Source: Telmatactis stephensoni (taxonomy: Eukaryota; Cnidaria; Anthozoa; Actiniaria; Isophelliidae). From it: DNA of 64,000 nt. The notes beneath the pieces are model-generated. The model saw only the letters and a program-made list of their open reading frames with translations, was not told the origin of the DNA and made no database searches. The DNA is taken from NCBI GenBank assembly GCA_029948255.1, contig JALIZF010001521.1, positions 124,001 through 188,000 on the forward strand, read 5' to 3'. This document shows, piece by piece, positions 20,582 through 32,991 of the stretch. Both the position numbers and the translations under genes were made by a program. Each line of letters opens with the position of its first letter. Positions within the stretch are counted from its first letter, which is position 1.

Positions 20582-23079
20582 ATGGAGAAACTCCAACAGA
20601 AGAAACTTTGTGAAAGTTGCAATGTTTGGATGTGCAAAACACAGTTTTACGATCACCTTCCATGTGGCAGTATCTTGGCAAATCAAGGTAGGTCAAGCAA
20701 ATGAAAACACTGAAAATATGTCCAATTTGGATGTCATTGAGAATGATTATTACACTAGTACAGCCTTGATGTTCACTGCATTTGAACATTTTCAATTTGT
20801 CTCTGGGGTTTTAGTTTGTGATTCGATTCTGGTGCACAAAGATTCTGTCAAAGTGTACTAAGCTTAACTTTAATCAAGAATAATAGCTCGAAGTCATGCA
20901 GTCATAAACGAGTATGTATTTTTCGTTTTATAGTTCCTCCGCAATCGAAAATTGGCAGCAGATTCTACTGTGAGCATTGCAGACGGACTGTCAGTAAATC
21001 AACTTACTATGAACATAAATCTCTCTATGGTAGTGCTCAGAAGGAGAGTGACTGCTTGCCTGATGAATATAGTGTTACTGAAGATATTCCAGAGGAGTCT
21101 CACGAACTGCAGAAAGATGAAGATTCATTTGGAGAAATACAGTTTGAGCTTGAAGATGAAGATTTGCAATTTTTTGAAGAAGTTGAAGATGGAGAGATGC
21201 TTGATTCACCAAATGATGAGGAATCAGAATCAGAGCAGGAGACCTTTGTTGCCCAAGAACAAATGCAGGCAAGTCTGTATTTCTCATGCTCTGATTGGCC
21301 AAGAGAATATCTCCTGAATGTGCACAAGTTTTGATGTTTCTCAAGGGCAACAGGCAACGATATGTTATTGACTGGTAATAACAAAACTGGAAGTTTATTG
21401 AATTTCCAAGACATGTTTTTGGCAGTATTCATTTGCAAATTACTCATTCCTACATATAAAGCAAAACTCATGTTGATTGTTAAGTTATTATGTGGCACTG
21501 CTGGCCAAGTGGTGAGAGCACTAGCCTTTCACCAAGGGCACTAGAACCATGAAATTGAGCTTATTATTAAGCTGAGATCATTGATAATAAACAAAGTTTT
21601 ACTTAACTCAAATGTCGCTTGTTATGTAGTAATTGTAGTAATATTTTGCTGCTTATAAGCCTTCAATTGCCTTCTTTACCGCTCAACGATCCAAGGAACA
21701 GTTGTATACTACGATTGTTTACCGCTGTACCGCCTGTACCAGCCAACGCCGTCGCGACAGTTAGTTGTTATTGATTAACTGATAAATTGAACTAAGTCGC
21801 CTCTTTACACCAAAAGGGTTAGGGGTAGGAAACAACTAGCGGCTCCTTTGACCATTCGTCTGCCTGGATAATTGGATTAAGTTGGCAGTACCTAGGGCAA
21901 TTTGTTCACTCAACGATGACGGATTAACCTACGTCGGTTGAGTAATCGTACGCCGAAGTTGGCTTGGCAAAACGTCGGGATTTGAAAAACGATCCCGTCG
22001 CGATGACAGGTCGTGCTCTGTTTTGAAACGGGTTTATTAGTTGTCCTGCTGTAACCATCTCTGTCATTCATTGCTCTATTCCGTCAAAATCCGATCAACG
22101 TACAAGAAACTGTACAAAACTCTAGTAGGTATTTTAATTTAATATCCCGTTTAATATGCCAGTACTATTAGAACCACAAACAGCAAGTAATCTATTACTG
22201 TCAACTACGAATACCGAGGTACCCCAAATTTGCTCCTCCAAGGTTGGTCTCCAGAGAAAGAGCACTATTGGTGGTGGTTTTGAAGATGTTCTCCTCTCCC
22301 TGGTATATTAAATAGTCGTAGTAATAGCTGTCAGTTTTATTTATGGAGCCCGTTACAGCAGGACAACTATAACCCGTTTCAAAACAGAGCACGACCTGTC
22401 ATCGCGACGGGATCGTTTTTCAAATCCCGACGTTTTGCCAAGCCAACTTCGGCGTACGATTACTCAACCGACGTAGGTTAATCCGTCATCGTTGAGTGAA
22501 CAAATTGCCCTAGGTACTGCCAACTTAATCCAATTATCCAGGCAGACGAATGGTCAAAGGAGCCGCTAGTTGTTTCCTACCCCTAACCCTTTTGGTGTAA
22601 AGAGGCGACTTAGTTCAATTTATCAGTTAATCAATAACAACTAACTGTCGCGACGGCGTTGGCTGGTACAGGCGGTACAGCGGTAAACAATCGTAGTATA
22701 CAACTGTTCCTTGGATCGTTGAGCGGTAAAGAAGGCAATTGAAGGCTTATAAGCAGCAAAATATTACTACAATTACTACATAACAAGCGACATTTGAGTT
22801 AAGTAAAACTTTGTTTATTATCAATGATCTCAGCTTAATAATAAGCTCAATTTCATGGTTCTAGTGCCCTTGCTTTCACTGCTGTGGTCTGGGTTTGAAT
22901 TCCAGCTTGGGCATTTGGATCATATGTGAATTGGGTTTGGTCGATGTATTGTTCTCTACCATGCCATAAGGGTTTTTTTCTCCCTCAGCAAAAATCAGTA
23001 TGTGCTGAGTGGTACATACATGTATGTAGAGTATATCAGTCTAATGTAGTGGTAGTGGGTGGAGTGTCAATTGAAAAAT

Positions 23080-23142
<63 letters not shown>

Positions 23143-25746
23143 TTTGTTTGTTTGTTTGTTTGTTTGTTTGTTTGTTTGTTTGTTTGTTTATTTATTTATT
23201 TATTCCATTTTTTCTCATTAATTGTTACAAAAATTGACATCACCCTTTAATTGTCATTTCAGCAAGAATGCAGTGAATATGAATATGGAGAGGAAGATAA
23301 TTCCAATGAAAATGACAGAGAAGACTTGACTCAAACAGAAAACTCAAGTATCTACAATTCATCAGAGTCAAGGTGTTTGTTGATGTTTCTTCTCCTGTGG
23401 CAAGCAGTCTACAAAGTGGCTGATAGAGCAATAATTGTTTTGCTCAAGTTTGTTAAAGAGTTTTTGAAATGTATTGCTGAAGCATGTCAAGTGGATCTGT
23501 TGTTATCATTTGCAGAACTTCTACCAGAAAGTATGTATATGTTGCACAAGCATCTCAATTTAGAAAAAGATGATTTCAGAAGGTTTGCAGTATGTCCCAA
23601 ATGCAAGACCTTGTATGACATTGAGAACTGTATCAAAACCAAATCTGATGGTAGCTTGGTCTCAGCAAAGTGCACACACATTAGTTATCCTAGACATCCA
23701 CATCAGAGCCGAAGGCGTAAATGTGGAACTGTCCTTATGAAAAATATGAGGTCAGGCTCAGGTAAAAGATTTCTCCAGCCAAAGCAAACTTATTGTTATA
23801 AGAGAATTACAGAGTCACTCCAAGAATTAATACTTAAAAAAAACTTTTTGGAAAGTTGTGAACATTGGAGAGATCGCCATACAAGACTACCACCAGAAGT
23901 TCTTGGTGATTGCTATGAAGGTCAAGTATGGAAAGATTTTCAGATGGTAGATGGTGAACCATTTCTATCTGCTCCAAATAATTTTGGGTTGATGTTAAAC
24001 GTGGATTGGTTTCAACCAACAAAACATGGTTTAAATAGCATTGGTGTCATATACCTTGTAATCATGAATTTGCCTAGAGAAGAGCGTTTCAAACCTGAAA
24101 ATTTGATTATTGCTGGTATTATTCCTGGTCCAAAAGAACCCAAATTACATATAAACACATTCTTACAGCCAATGGTGGATGATCTTGTTGATCTTTGGGA
24201 TGGAGTTCTGCTTGGCAATAATTGTGGAGGTTATGAAAAGTACAGTGCTGCTATTCTTGCACTATCCAGTGACATTCCAGCAACTAGAAAGTGTGGTGGT
24301 TTTGTTGGCCATAATGCTCTTAGAGGTAATTTTAATATTTTAATATTGTTAACTCAGGGATTTGAAACATGCATAAACTGTCCTGTTATGGTATTTTGAT
24401 ACTTTATATGTACAATGTACAACTCTGTTACACAATTATAATTATCAGACCTACACTGTACACTGTAAATTTAAAAAAATCCAACATGTAAGGGATTGCA
24501 AAATACATTCTGGAAATTTAAACAAAGGCAATCAACCTTGCCCTGCACGATGCAGATATCCATAATTGCATTTAATTGAAAAAAAGCAAGGAAAATTTTT
24601 GCATTGTGTGAACCAGGCCTTAAGGTGTCCAACCCAGTTAAACTGGTGCAGGAGTGAATGCCTATGTAGCATTTAGTTCTGAATATTTTTGCCAGGCCTA
24701 GGAGATATTTTATTTGGAGGTTATACATGTATACCATTTATAATTGCTCCTCTGAAGCTTGGGATAAATTTAGATTAATGGAAGGGGCAAAAGTAGTCTG
24801 ATTTCATTTTTGTATTCCCCGTAAAAATTGATATACCAGCAGGCCAAAATATTGAATCATACATCCACTGTATATAAATAATTGATATTGTGTTGTAAAT
24901 ATGCACACAACTTTGTTTCATTATTGATTTATATATTTAAACATTCCAATGAATTTTTTTTGAAATATTGTATTTTAGGATGTAACAAATGTTACAAAGA
25001 ATTTCCCCGTACTTCCTTTAATGAAAAGCCAGACTTCTCAGGATATGATAGAGAAAACTGGGTCCCAAGGACCAATTCAAGACACCAGGCTGATGCTGAA
25101 AAGCAAAGAAATGCCAGAACACCAACAGATGCCCAAAACATTACACGAGCTACTGGAGCACGATACTCTGCACTATATCAGCTTCCATATTATAATGCCA
25201 TTCGCTTTGCCCTCATTGATCCAATGCATAATTTGTTGTTAGGAACAGCAAAACATGTTTTGAAGGTGTGGATCAGTGAGGGTATTTTAAGCATTGAAGA
25301 CCTTCAAAAAATTCAAAATCTAGTAAATGCAGTCAAACCTCCCACAGAAATTGGTAGACTACCCAACAAAATTGCAAATGGATTTGCTGGGTTTACAGCA
25401 GACCAGTGGAAGAACTGGGTCTGTATCTATTCCTTATTTGCACTTAAAGGAGTTCTTCCAAGGGAACATTACAGCATGTGGACTGAATTTGCTCATGCTT
25501 GCCAGATCCTTTGCTCAAAAGTAATTACAAAGGAACAATGCAAAGAAGCAGATGTGAAACTGATGAACTTTTGTAAGACATTTGAGAGACTCTGTGGTAA
25601 AGAAAAGTGCACCCCTAACATGCACCTTCATGGTCATCTAATTGATTGTGTTCTTGATTATGGACCAGTTTACTCTTTCTGGTGCTTTTCATTTGAGCGT
25701 TACAATGGTCTGCTTGGTGATTACCAAACAAATAATGTAAACACAG
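20582..25746 (+). CDS. EnSpm/CACTA-type transposase (Tnp2 / Transposase_21 family), 3' end missing
   Basis: Exons: 20582-20687, 20934-21268, 23263-24325 and 24979-25746; phases agree at every junction. The first long intron uses a GC donor (ATGCAG|GCAAGT). Exons 1-2 encode Cys/His-rich motifs (CESCNVWMCKTQFYDHL; FYCEHCRRTVSKSTYYEH) and a long acidic tract. Exon 3 has a CPKCKTLYD zinc-binding site and the catalytic-type LMLNVDWFQPTKHG. Exon 4 has CNKCYKEF and DPMHNLLLGTAKH, hallmarks of the Tnp2 family. About 757 codons are open without a stop. Exon 4 ends NNVNT plus one base at a good donor, GTGAGT, but no matching exon is visible to 26.7 kb, so the C-terminus is lost or distant. The enzyme would cut and paste CACTA elements; the matching TIRs were not found. 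Confidence 0.75.
21490..23078 (+). mobile_element. tRNA-derived SINE, split by a foldback element
   Basis: The left part (to 21532) has an A-box-like CTGGCCAAGTGGTGAGAGC. After the insertion, the right part has a B-box-like GTCTGGGTTTGAATTCC and a body with a GGGTTTTTTTCTCC stretch, ending near the ATTT microsatellite. The pieces are colinear when 21533-22872 is removed. It lies in the GC-AG intron of the transposase gene. Confidence 0.65.
21533..22872. mobile_element. 1.34-kb hAT-like foldback element with ~520-bp arms
   Basis: Two arms of about 520 bp are near-perfect reverse complements (21533-~22054 and ~22351-22872) around a ~300-bp centre. The ends are CAAGGGCACTAGAACCATG and its complement. 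CTTTCAC flanks both sides (21526-21532 and 22873-22879), a 7-bp direct duplication, close to the 8 bp typical of hAT elements, which also begin CA[AG]GG. No transposase is encoded. It interrupts a SINE inside an intron. Confidence 0.85.
23079..23204 (+). repeat. TTTA then TTTG microsatellite
   Basis: A run of about 17 TTTA units passes into about 11 TTTG units and back to TTTA. It lies 58 bp before the 3' splice site of the transposase exon at 23263 and may be the expanded tail of the SINE. Confidence 0.9.
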
Positions 25747-26693
25747 GTGAGTATATCAATAATGAATGAAATGTACTATCTACATTTACAATTTACAGTA
25801 GAAACAAAGTGGTGTGAATTGAGTAAAAATTTACAGTGAGCTCCCTCCAAGGTGGACATTCTTAGTGCATGTTTGCCTTAAAGGGAGTACAGACAATATA
25901 GGGCAATTTACATGTACTGTAAGTCTCAAGCCTAGGTGACTTGACTGAGAGGGATGATGGGAAGAATTCACTGAGATGACAATAAGAATGCATCTGTCTT
26001 TTAGAACAGACATTTACTGGTGAGTGGTGTGGATGGTTCAGGTCCTTGGCATGACAAATTAGATATGCATTTTAAAGTCCCCTTGGTGATTTCTATCTAT
26101 ACTCCCATTTGGTTGGAGCCATGGCTGGTAGGCTTGTGGTTGAGCAGCAGTAACTATATTTCAAAACAACTATATTCCACATACTCTGATTGCTTAAGTA
26201 CTGTGTATGATTACTGAATTAGTGTACAACTCACAATTGTATGCTGCATGCCCTGATTCAATAAAATGTTTTAATAAATATTTAAGAAATATGATACACT
26301 TTTACATGCAACATTGCTCTAACTATTAGGGGAAAATTTGTTGAAATCAAGATCAGATGTGTAGAATCAAGTCAATGACTATGGGATAGCGTCGTCGAGC
26401 GTCGTCTGTAGTTGTGTTTATACAAGAAAACAGAGGATTTATTGCTTCCAATTTGCTGCCATACAGAGTACTGACTACAGGATTATTTTCAGGTATTGAC
26501 TAATTAGACGATACAATGTTTAAAGTTGTCTTTTAAAAATCTAAAATGAAGTTCTAGTAATTCTTACGTGTACATTCCGAGAAGTAAACATAAAACCCAC
26601 TCTGCACGTGTCTTGGGTATAAGACAGAACCCGAGACATCATTTGACTTACTAAAAAGGCTCGATATTTTATTAATCTAATTTTAGTGTGACC
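25747..26693. other. No gene seen between transposase and small ORF
   Basis: No exon continuing the transposase in the right phase was found. A TTTTCAG acceptor near 26490 leads at once to a stop. No repeat or RNA gene is evident. Confidence 0.4.
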
Positions 26694-26999
26694 ATGGGAA
26701 AGCACAACAAAAGTTGCCGAAAAGCTTACATGAAAAGACTTAAGAAGAAGAAGAAGGAAAAGAACGCACAAGTTGGTCAACAGCGAAAGACGCAGGAGAC
26801 CGTTTCACCTAGTGAATCAAGCTGTACTAGCGAACAACCCCCATCTACAAACAGTCCAGAATCAGTTCCAAGTAAAGAACCTCAACCTGATTCGTGTGGC
26901 TATGAAAAAGATCCATTATATGTTGGTATGTTGAGGTACAACAGATGCAAAGCCAAGTTAAGATGGATCGAAAGAAAGGCTTCATTTTACACTTATTAA
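26694..26999 (+). CDS. Small lysine-rich protein, unrecognised
   Basis: The ATG in context ACCATGGGAAAG opens 102 codons. The N-terminus is very basic (MGKHNKSCRKAYMKRLKKKK), the middle Ser/Thr/Pro-rich, and the end reads GYEKDPLYVGMLRYNRCKAK. A 3' splice-like TTTTGCAG at 27539 precedes a short open acidic end (AEEEVFKSPDD, stop), so the gene may be spliced across the satellite. Function unknown. Confidence 0.4.
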   Translation: MGKHNKSCRKAYMKRLKKKKKEKNAQVGQQRKTQETVSPSESSCTSEQPPSTNSPESVPSKEPQPDSCGYEKDPLYVGMLRYNRCKAKLRWIERKASFYTY

Positions 27000-27097
27000 A
27001 GGTACAGTGGAGTTTAAAAGTATTATTTATTTTCATTACACTAGCAGTTACTTTCAAGCAGTAGAGAGTATAATATCGAGTTCAATTTGTTATATGA

Positions 27098-27510
27098 AAT
27101 CTTTATGCTGTGAGATGACTTGTTTTCTGTGACAGTAAAAGTGACGTCATGATTGTGTTAGATCTTTATGCTGTGAGATGACTTGTTTTCTGTGACAGTA
27201 AAAGTGACAACATGATTGTGTTAGATCTTTATGCTGTGAGATGACTTGTTTTCTGTGACAGTAAAAGTGACAACATGATTGTGTTAGATCTTTATGCTGT
27301 GAGATGACTTGTTTTCTGTGACAGTAAAAGTGACAACATGATTGTGTTAGATCTTTATGCTGTGAGATGACTTGTTTTCTGTGACAGTAAAAGTGACGTC
27401 ATGATTGTGTGAGATCTTTATGCTGTGAGATGACTTGTTTTCTGTGACAGTAAAAGTGACGTCATGATTGTGTGAGATCTTTATGCTTGTTTTCTGTGAC
27501 AATTTTGAAG
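27098..27510 (+). repeat. 63-bp satellite, about 6.5 units
   Basis: Units begin ATCTTTATGCTGTGAGATGA at about 63-bp spacing (27098, 27161, 27224 and so on); the last is truncated. Units 1, 5 and 6 carry TGACGTCA, the full CRE palindrome, while units 2-4 have TGACAACA. Near-identity of units shows recent amplification. Confidence 0.95.
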
Positions 27511-29876
27511 TTAAGACAGTCATTATTTTATTTTGCAGGCTGAAGAGGAAGTATTCAAGTCACCTGATGATTAACAAACAAGACTGATGTTTTATTGTTT
27601 TACTTTGTTATATTTAAGACTAAGAAAAGAATGACTAAAAGAAAGAAAGAGTGGAACTTTTATGCTTAAATGTAATCATATTTTATTAATTTGTGGCTAT
27701 AGTTTCCATGTTATATTCCCATTTAAAACAATTTATCATCAGCATCATTATGAAACATAAATTATTAAAAAAATTATCAATGTTTATGATATATACCTAA
27801 CATATGTACAAGTTAAATAAAATGGTACTATTTCTATAATGCTGAATTTTAATATTTTAGTATTAGAGAATGATTTTACTAAAGACAAAAAATATTCGGT
27901 CGTATTTTGATTGCTGGGTTCATGTTTCATAGTTTTAGTAAGCTTGGATCATTCTGAGTAATCAAGTATGGTTGAGAGCTCTGTACAAAATAGATAAGTG
28001 TGTATAAAGGAAAATGTGAGTTAAAATTAACAGTATTCTGGCCAATTAACTACAAAAATTAGTCGGGGGGCGTAAGAGTTTATGGTGATTGTGATTTCGC
28101 TCGTTAATTCGGCCATTGTAATTTTTTTCGTGTGGTATTGCGGGTTTTTGTTCTTTTTTAAGAGGGGGGAGAGGGGATATTTTTTGCGATTTTTGTTTCA
28201 ATCAGTTTTCTTCGACAAATTGACGAATTATGATCTCAAAAATTAACTTTAGAATGAAGAATCAACGTATCTCTGGATATTTGATATAATGGAAGTATCC
28301 ATATTGGATACCTCGTGATATCCGACAACATGAAGAATAAGGGTTCCAATATCTGCTGGCACGCTGTGGATATAGTATATGGATTATGACACTCCCTGAT
28401 ACTCAAAATATACAAGTATACGTATCGTGATACTCACTGACACGCAAAATTTCCGTATACTTCGAGTTCCGGTCAGTGACACGCAAAATATCATGAAATT
28501 TCTTGATACCAGATATTCCATTATTCTCTTTATTTCACACAGTGTATACTAGTTGTTTCTAACAGAAAGTGAAGTGCTGCGAGCTGATTAAGTACTGTAT
28601 ATTGTATGAGGCTTTAATAATGTATTAATTCAGCGAAAACTTTGTCCCAAAAAACTGGTCTACACTGAACAGTGTCTTCCCTTGGAAAACGTCACAAAAG
28701 CGTTCGTGAGTTTGATGAATATTAGTGTGGTACAAAGATATGACGTGGGCTCAGCAATTGAACTGTCAAAACAAAAGTGTTTTAAAGAAAAGAAATTCCA
28801 GAGGCAAGCAAAAAATTTCGCCCTCAATTGACTGATCACAAACAACTAGTGTTAGCAATGATTAAAAAAATATCTGATTGATGTCATTGATAACTGGCCC
28901 TAGCAGCTAAAAAAGTACTTTATAAATATCTTGTGTTACAGAGAATCTAAAAAAGAATTGTTGTTTTAGTTCATGCGGTATAAATATATGTGGACTTAGT
29001 TACTGAGAGTAGTCTGCATAAGCAAAATTTCGATTCACCAGAAATTTTAGCGATATAATGTGGCTTTCTAAAGAGATTTTACCTCTCAGAGGACATTCAA
29101 ATGCAACTTATCTGAACTTATTCATTCATTCCTTCATGCATCTTTTGTTTTGTTTAAACAAATTTACAAAATAGGAGTGACCTCCAAATAGTTAAACTAG
29201 TCAAGGCAGGTCATTTGGTAACACTAATAATTTTACAAGAGAGGGTTTTTTTGCTTTGTTTTACAAGATATTACTTTTTTTACTGTTCATGAATTGCAGA
29301 GCTTTTAACAAATGTTAATAGATAACGTAATAATATAACTTATCGGCTTCGATTGCTTGATTAACGGCCATGAGAAACTCATAAAAGAACACTGTCTTCC
29401 CCAAGAAATATCACTAAACAGTTCGTGACCTTGTTAGAATAATTCCAAGAGCATAAAACAATGGATTTAGTGGATTCCTGGAGTATGATAACTCTGAATA
29501 ACAATGACAACTTTTTGACAGACCAGCTCCAGTTCTGAGTGATTCACTGCTGACCATAAACTCTAATCATTCCAAGCGTATTTTGATGACATCACGGATC
29601 AGCGTTCACTCTACATGGATATCTACGTGTCTATGTATCTACCAAAATTTCCAGACTGCAAGCCGATAAATGGCCTAGGCCATCTCAATCGTACATAACA
29701 CAGGAAATCATCGTCACAGATAGTGTCGGTGCTCACTTCGCTCGCAGCAATTATTATTGTTATTATGGCTATGCTTATTCCCATAAATGAATGAACTTGA
29801 TGACCTATTTGATTTTGAGACATTTATACTATGATATAATTAAGTTTACTCTGTGTTTCCATTGGATTTGATAACA
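27511..29876. other. Noncoding stretch
   Basis: No supportable gene. Holds the GATAC-rich block at 28250-28540. Two loosely similar segments (near 28670 and 29390, around CTGTCTTCCC and GTTCGTGA) may be old duplicates. Confidence 0.4.
28250..28540. repeat. Degenerate GATAC/ATTATTC-rich repeat, copy 2
   Basis: Same word content as 17100-17640 (GATATTTGATATAATGG, GTGATACTCACTGACACGC, CCAGATATTCCATTATTCTC). CTGACACGCAAAAT and GTGACACGCAAAAT are internal repeats. Confidence 0.5.
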
Positions 29877-31940
29877 TTACTGTAATGATATTTTAACAGC
29901 ATCATGGTCTGAATAATTAACACAAACAATAGAGTTCTGAATTATTGAAGAATGTACTTGATGCCTTACATAAACATGATATAGCAAAGAACCAGAAAGA
30001 AATGTTGCATTTTGTACAATTTGAATATAATTTAGTGTTTCCATTAAGGTTTTCAGAGGTCCAACTGCTTGATTATTCAAGTAATCTAGATTAAAGTCTC
30101 CAAAAATTATATCAATTGTGGAATTATTCTGAAGGTAGGAAGCAATTCTACTGGTAAACTCAGTAACACTGAGATTGTTTTTCTTGTATAGCAAAAGGCA
30201 TTTCCAGACTTTGTCATTTTTGACACTAAACAGAGAAAATATTAAAGCATTAAGGGGTGGGAAATATTCTTGATACTCAACATGAACATTTGGTTTAGTG
30301 CAAATTGTCAAACTACAAAATTTATCAAAATTATGGTCTTGTCTGTAAAGTGTGAATGGTTCTAAATGTTTTCTAATCTGTTCATCAGTATCTTGAGAAA
30401 GAAGTTGTATCTCTGTCATAGCAATAGTCTCACAATCTAAAATATTTGAATCAAACTTAATATCAAGAGAGTGTTTTCTAAGAGACCGTACATTCAAGAG
30501 AGAAATATGTAACACTGCATCTTTTGATGAAATATCTTTCGGTATGTTATCAATTGAAGTTAAAGTATTGAAATTTGAGGTTTTTAATCTTTCATACTCA
30601 ATATGAACTTTTGGATCTGCTCTTACATGTTTGCTATGGATCTCACTAAGTACATGAATTCCTTCTAAAGAACGTGCCCTACTAAGCGCAACATAGACTT
30701 GTCCATAATTAAAATTTCTTTGCTTAAACAATTCAAAACTTATAACAATATTATCAAGAGTAAGACCTTGAACTTTATGAACCGTGCAAGCCCAAGCCAA
30801 AGCAATTGGGAACTGTACTCTTTAAATTTCTGGAGAAGATGGCTTATTAGGGCGAAGATTAAATTTACCTAATACTTGTTTAATAGGCACAACTTTGTGA
30901 TTTCTGACTAATGCATTAGAAAAGTGTTTTTGCATCAATGCATTTCCGGCTTGACTATCATCAAACTTTATATAGACCACTGTTACTTTGTTATTTGTTG
31001 GATTAACATTAACAACACTGTGAACATTCCCCATTTGACCATTTATAAGCCTATCATTGATATCAATGTTAGATGTAATCATGACTCTAGCACCTTTTTT
31101 GACATGGATTTCAACATCGAGTCCACCTGTTTCACTTCTTTTTGACAATACCACGTCAATGTCCTTTTCAGAGAGATTTGGAGGGTAGTGATCTATTGCT
31201 GTTAAAATATAAAGTTGTGAATTTATATCATGTAGCTTAGTCATGTTATAAGTTGTAACAGGTTGGTTTTCTTCCCAGATATGAAGTGCATCAGAAGGAT
31301 AATTTGGATCAGATGGGCTTACTAATCTACTATTAACAGTTTGCATATCATGTTCAGTTTGAGAAGCAGTTCTAAATCTGTTTAAAAGATCAGTAAATGG
31401 CTTGTCATTTTTCTGTCTCATGATTTCCGTTAATTCTATAAATGAAAATTGCAACCATGGATGAGATAAATTGTATATATCATTTTTGAATTGGTCAAAT
31501 ACAGGTCTTCTGAAAATAGGAGGTAGTTGGTACAGATCACCAACAACAATGATACTTATTCCAGCAAATAACAGTGAGGTTGGTGTGCCAAAAATTTCTT
31601 TTAATCTCTGATGTATGTGGAGCATCATGATATTTGAAACCATCGATACTTCATCTATTATTATAAGTTTTAGTTCTTTAAGTGATAACCTCATCTGTGT
31701 TTTTGTATGGTCATTCATGGCACGCACAGAATCTCCTGTCTGTATTGGAATAGCTAAAGCAGTATTTATTGTAGTGCCACCTATATTAATTAGCTGCTAC
31801 ACCAGTTGGAGCCATTAATAGAACAGTTGGTAGTTCAGGATTTGTTAGAATTGTTAGAATATTTAAAGGTCTTGTAAGCAGTTTGGTATATCGCTTTTTT
31901 CAAATGACTCTTTCCAGAACCTCCTGAGCCGGATATAATT

Positions 31941-32024
31941 AACAATTAGACTACGAGTTTGAGTTTTCTATCGGCTGATGACTATCAAAGCCAATAGAAA
32001 ACGAGAACGAGTAGTCTAATTGTT
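31941..32024. mobile_element. 84-bp perfect-ended hairpin
   Basis: AACAATTAGACTACGAGTTT pairs with the sequence ending GAGTAGTCTAATTGTT. The inner part AGTTTTCTATCGGCT pairs with AGCCAATAGAAAAC. It lies just left of the TIR element at 32023 inside the helicase gene. It may be a tiny foldback MITE or the end of the adjacent element. Confidence 0.75.
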
Positions 32025-32991
32025 TTAGTAAAAATCTACTAGTATTCTAATGCAAAACTTATAAAACAAAATTTGGTGATAATTTTTAATCTAAAAAACT
32101 GGGAAATTTCGCAAAGCTACGCATAAAAATTATAGTTTCCATGGCAACTGTCTTTCTTTTGGAAGCCGAGGAAAATCGGCAGCCAGACCAACTGAGAACC
32201 TTTCTTTTCCTAAAAAGAAGTGATTTTGATCATAGAAGAAAGTCGAAAAGCTCAAAAAGCAAAAGAAGTTTGGATTATCTGATGCGTGTGGAGATTTCTT
32301 TTATTCGGGGCGAAAAGACGAAAAAGGATCGAGCTGACCGACCGGCTTGCCGTGAACTGATTCGGTGAAAGTGAAGCTTTTCAAATTATGGCTTCAACCT
32401 TGAAGGAATCCTGCAGAAAAGGTATTGAAAGGTAATAAAAAGTTATTCTACACTTATGTGTTCCCTGTTTATCTAATTTAGAAAGTTTTTTGTCTCATCT
32501 TTTTTTCAAACTACCGGTTTTTTCCCTCACAAACGACTACTTGCTCGCTCACTGAAGTTTGTTTTTCTGTGACTTCAGTGAAGTCACTCACGTTGAAAAT
32601 CGACCAAAAACAAAAACAAAGTAGTTTTTCACTAAGTTTTGCTATTGTACTTGAATACTGCAGAGTTATCTTAGTTAGGTTAGGCTTGAAAGCCACTTTT
32701 TTCATATTTGGATACGGTCCATAGAGACAGGTGTCAGTTTTTTATCAAAATTGCAAAAAAAAATCAGCTTATATGTTAACATTTGTACGTGTTATTTTGT
32801 ATAAATATCACTGGTGGTATTTATGGCAAATATAATTACAAACCATGTTTTATCTATAGAAATTTGCTGATAATTTGCAAATCACGAATGCCTATTTTCT
32901 CTACTCACCTTCTATCACTATTAGAAGGTGAGTAGAGTAGCCAATCAGAATGCGAGATTTGCATTAGAATACTAGTAGATTTTTACTAAAA
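32023..32991. mobile_element. 0.97-kb element with ~34-bp inverted repeats, in the helicase gene
   Basis: The ends are TTTTAGTAAAAATCTACTAG (continuing TATTCTAATGCAAA) and the exact complement at 32958-32991. Together with the hairpin it separates the helicase coding just before Walker A. Joining the flanks with a TTA or TA duplication removed restores LFISGSGGSGKS. A 75-codon basic ORF (32141-32368, MATVFLLEAEENRQ) with unknown role lies inside. A small hairpin around TCACCTTCTA occurs near 32910. Confidence 0.8.

Noticed and set aside
22926..23250. ORFs rich in FIYLFIYL and CLFVCLFV
   Set aside because: Translation of the TTTA/TTTG microsatellite, not a membrane protein.
27098..27510. CRISPR-like array
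   Set aside because: Units are contiguous near-identical 63-mers without unique spacers: a satellite.
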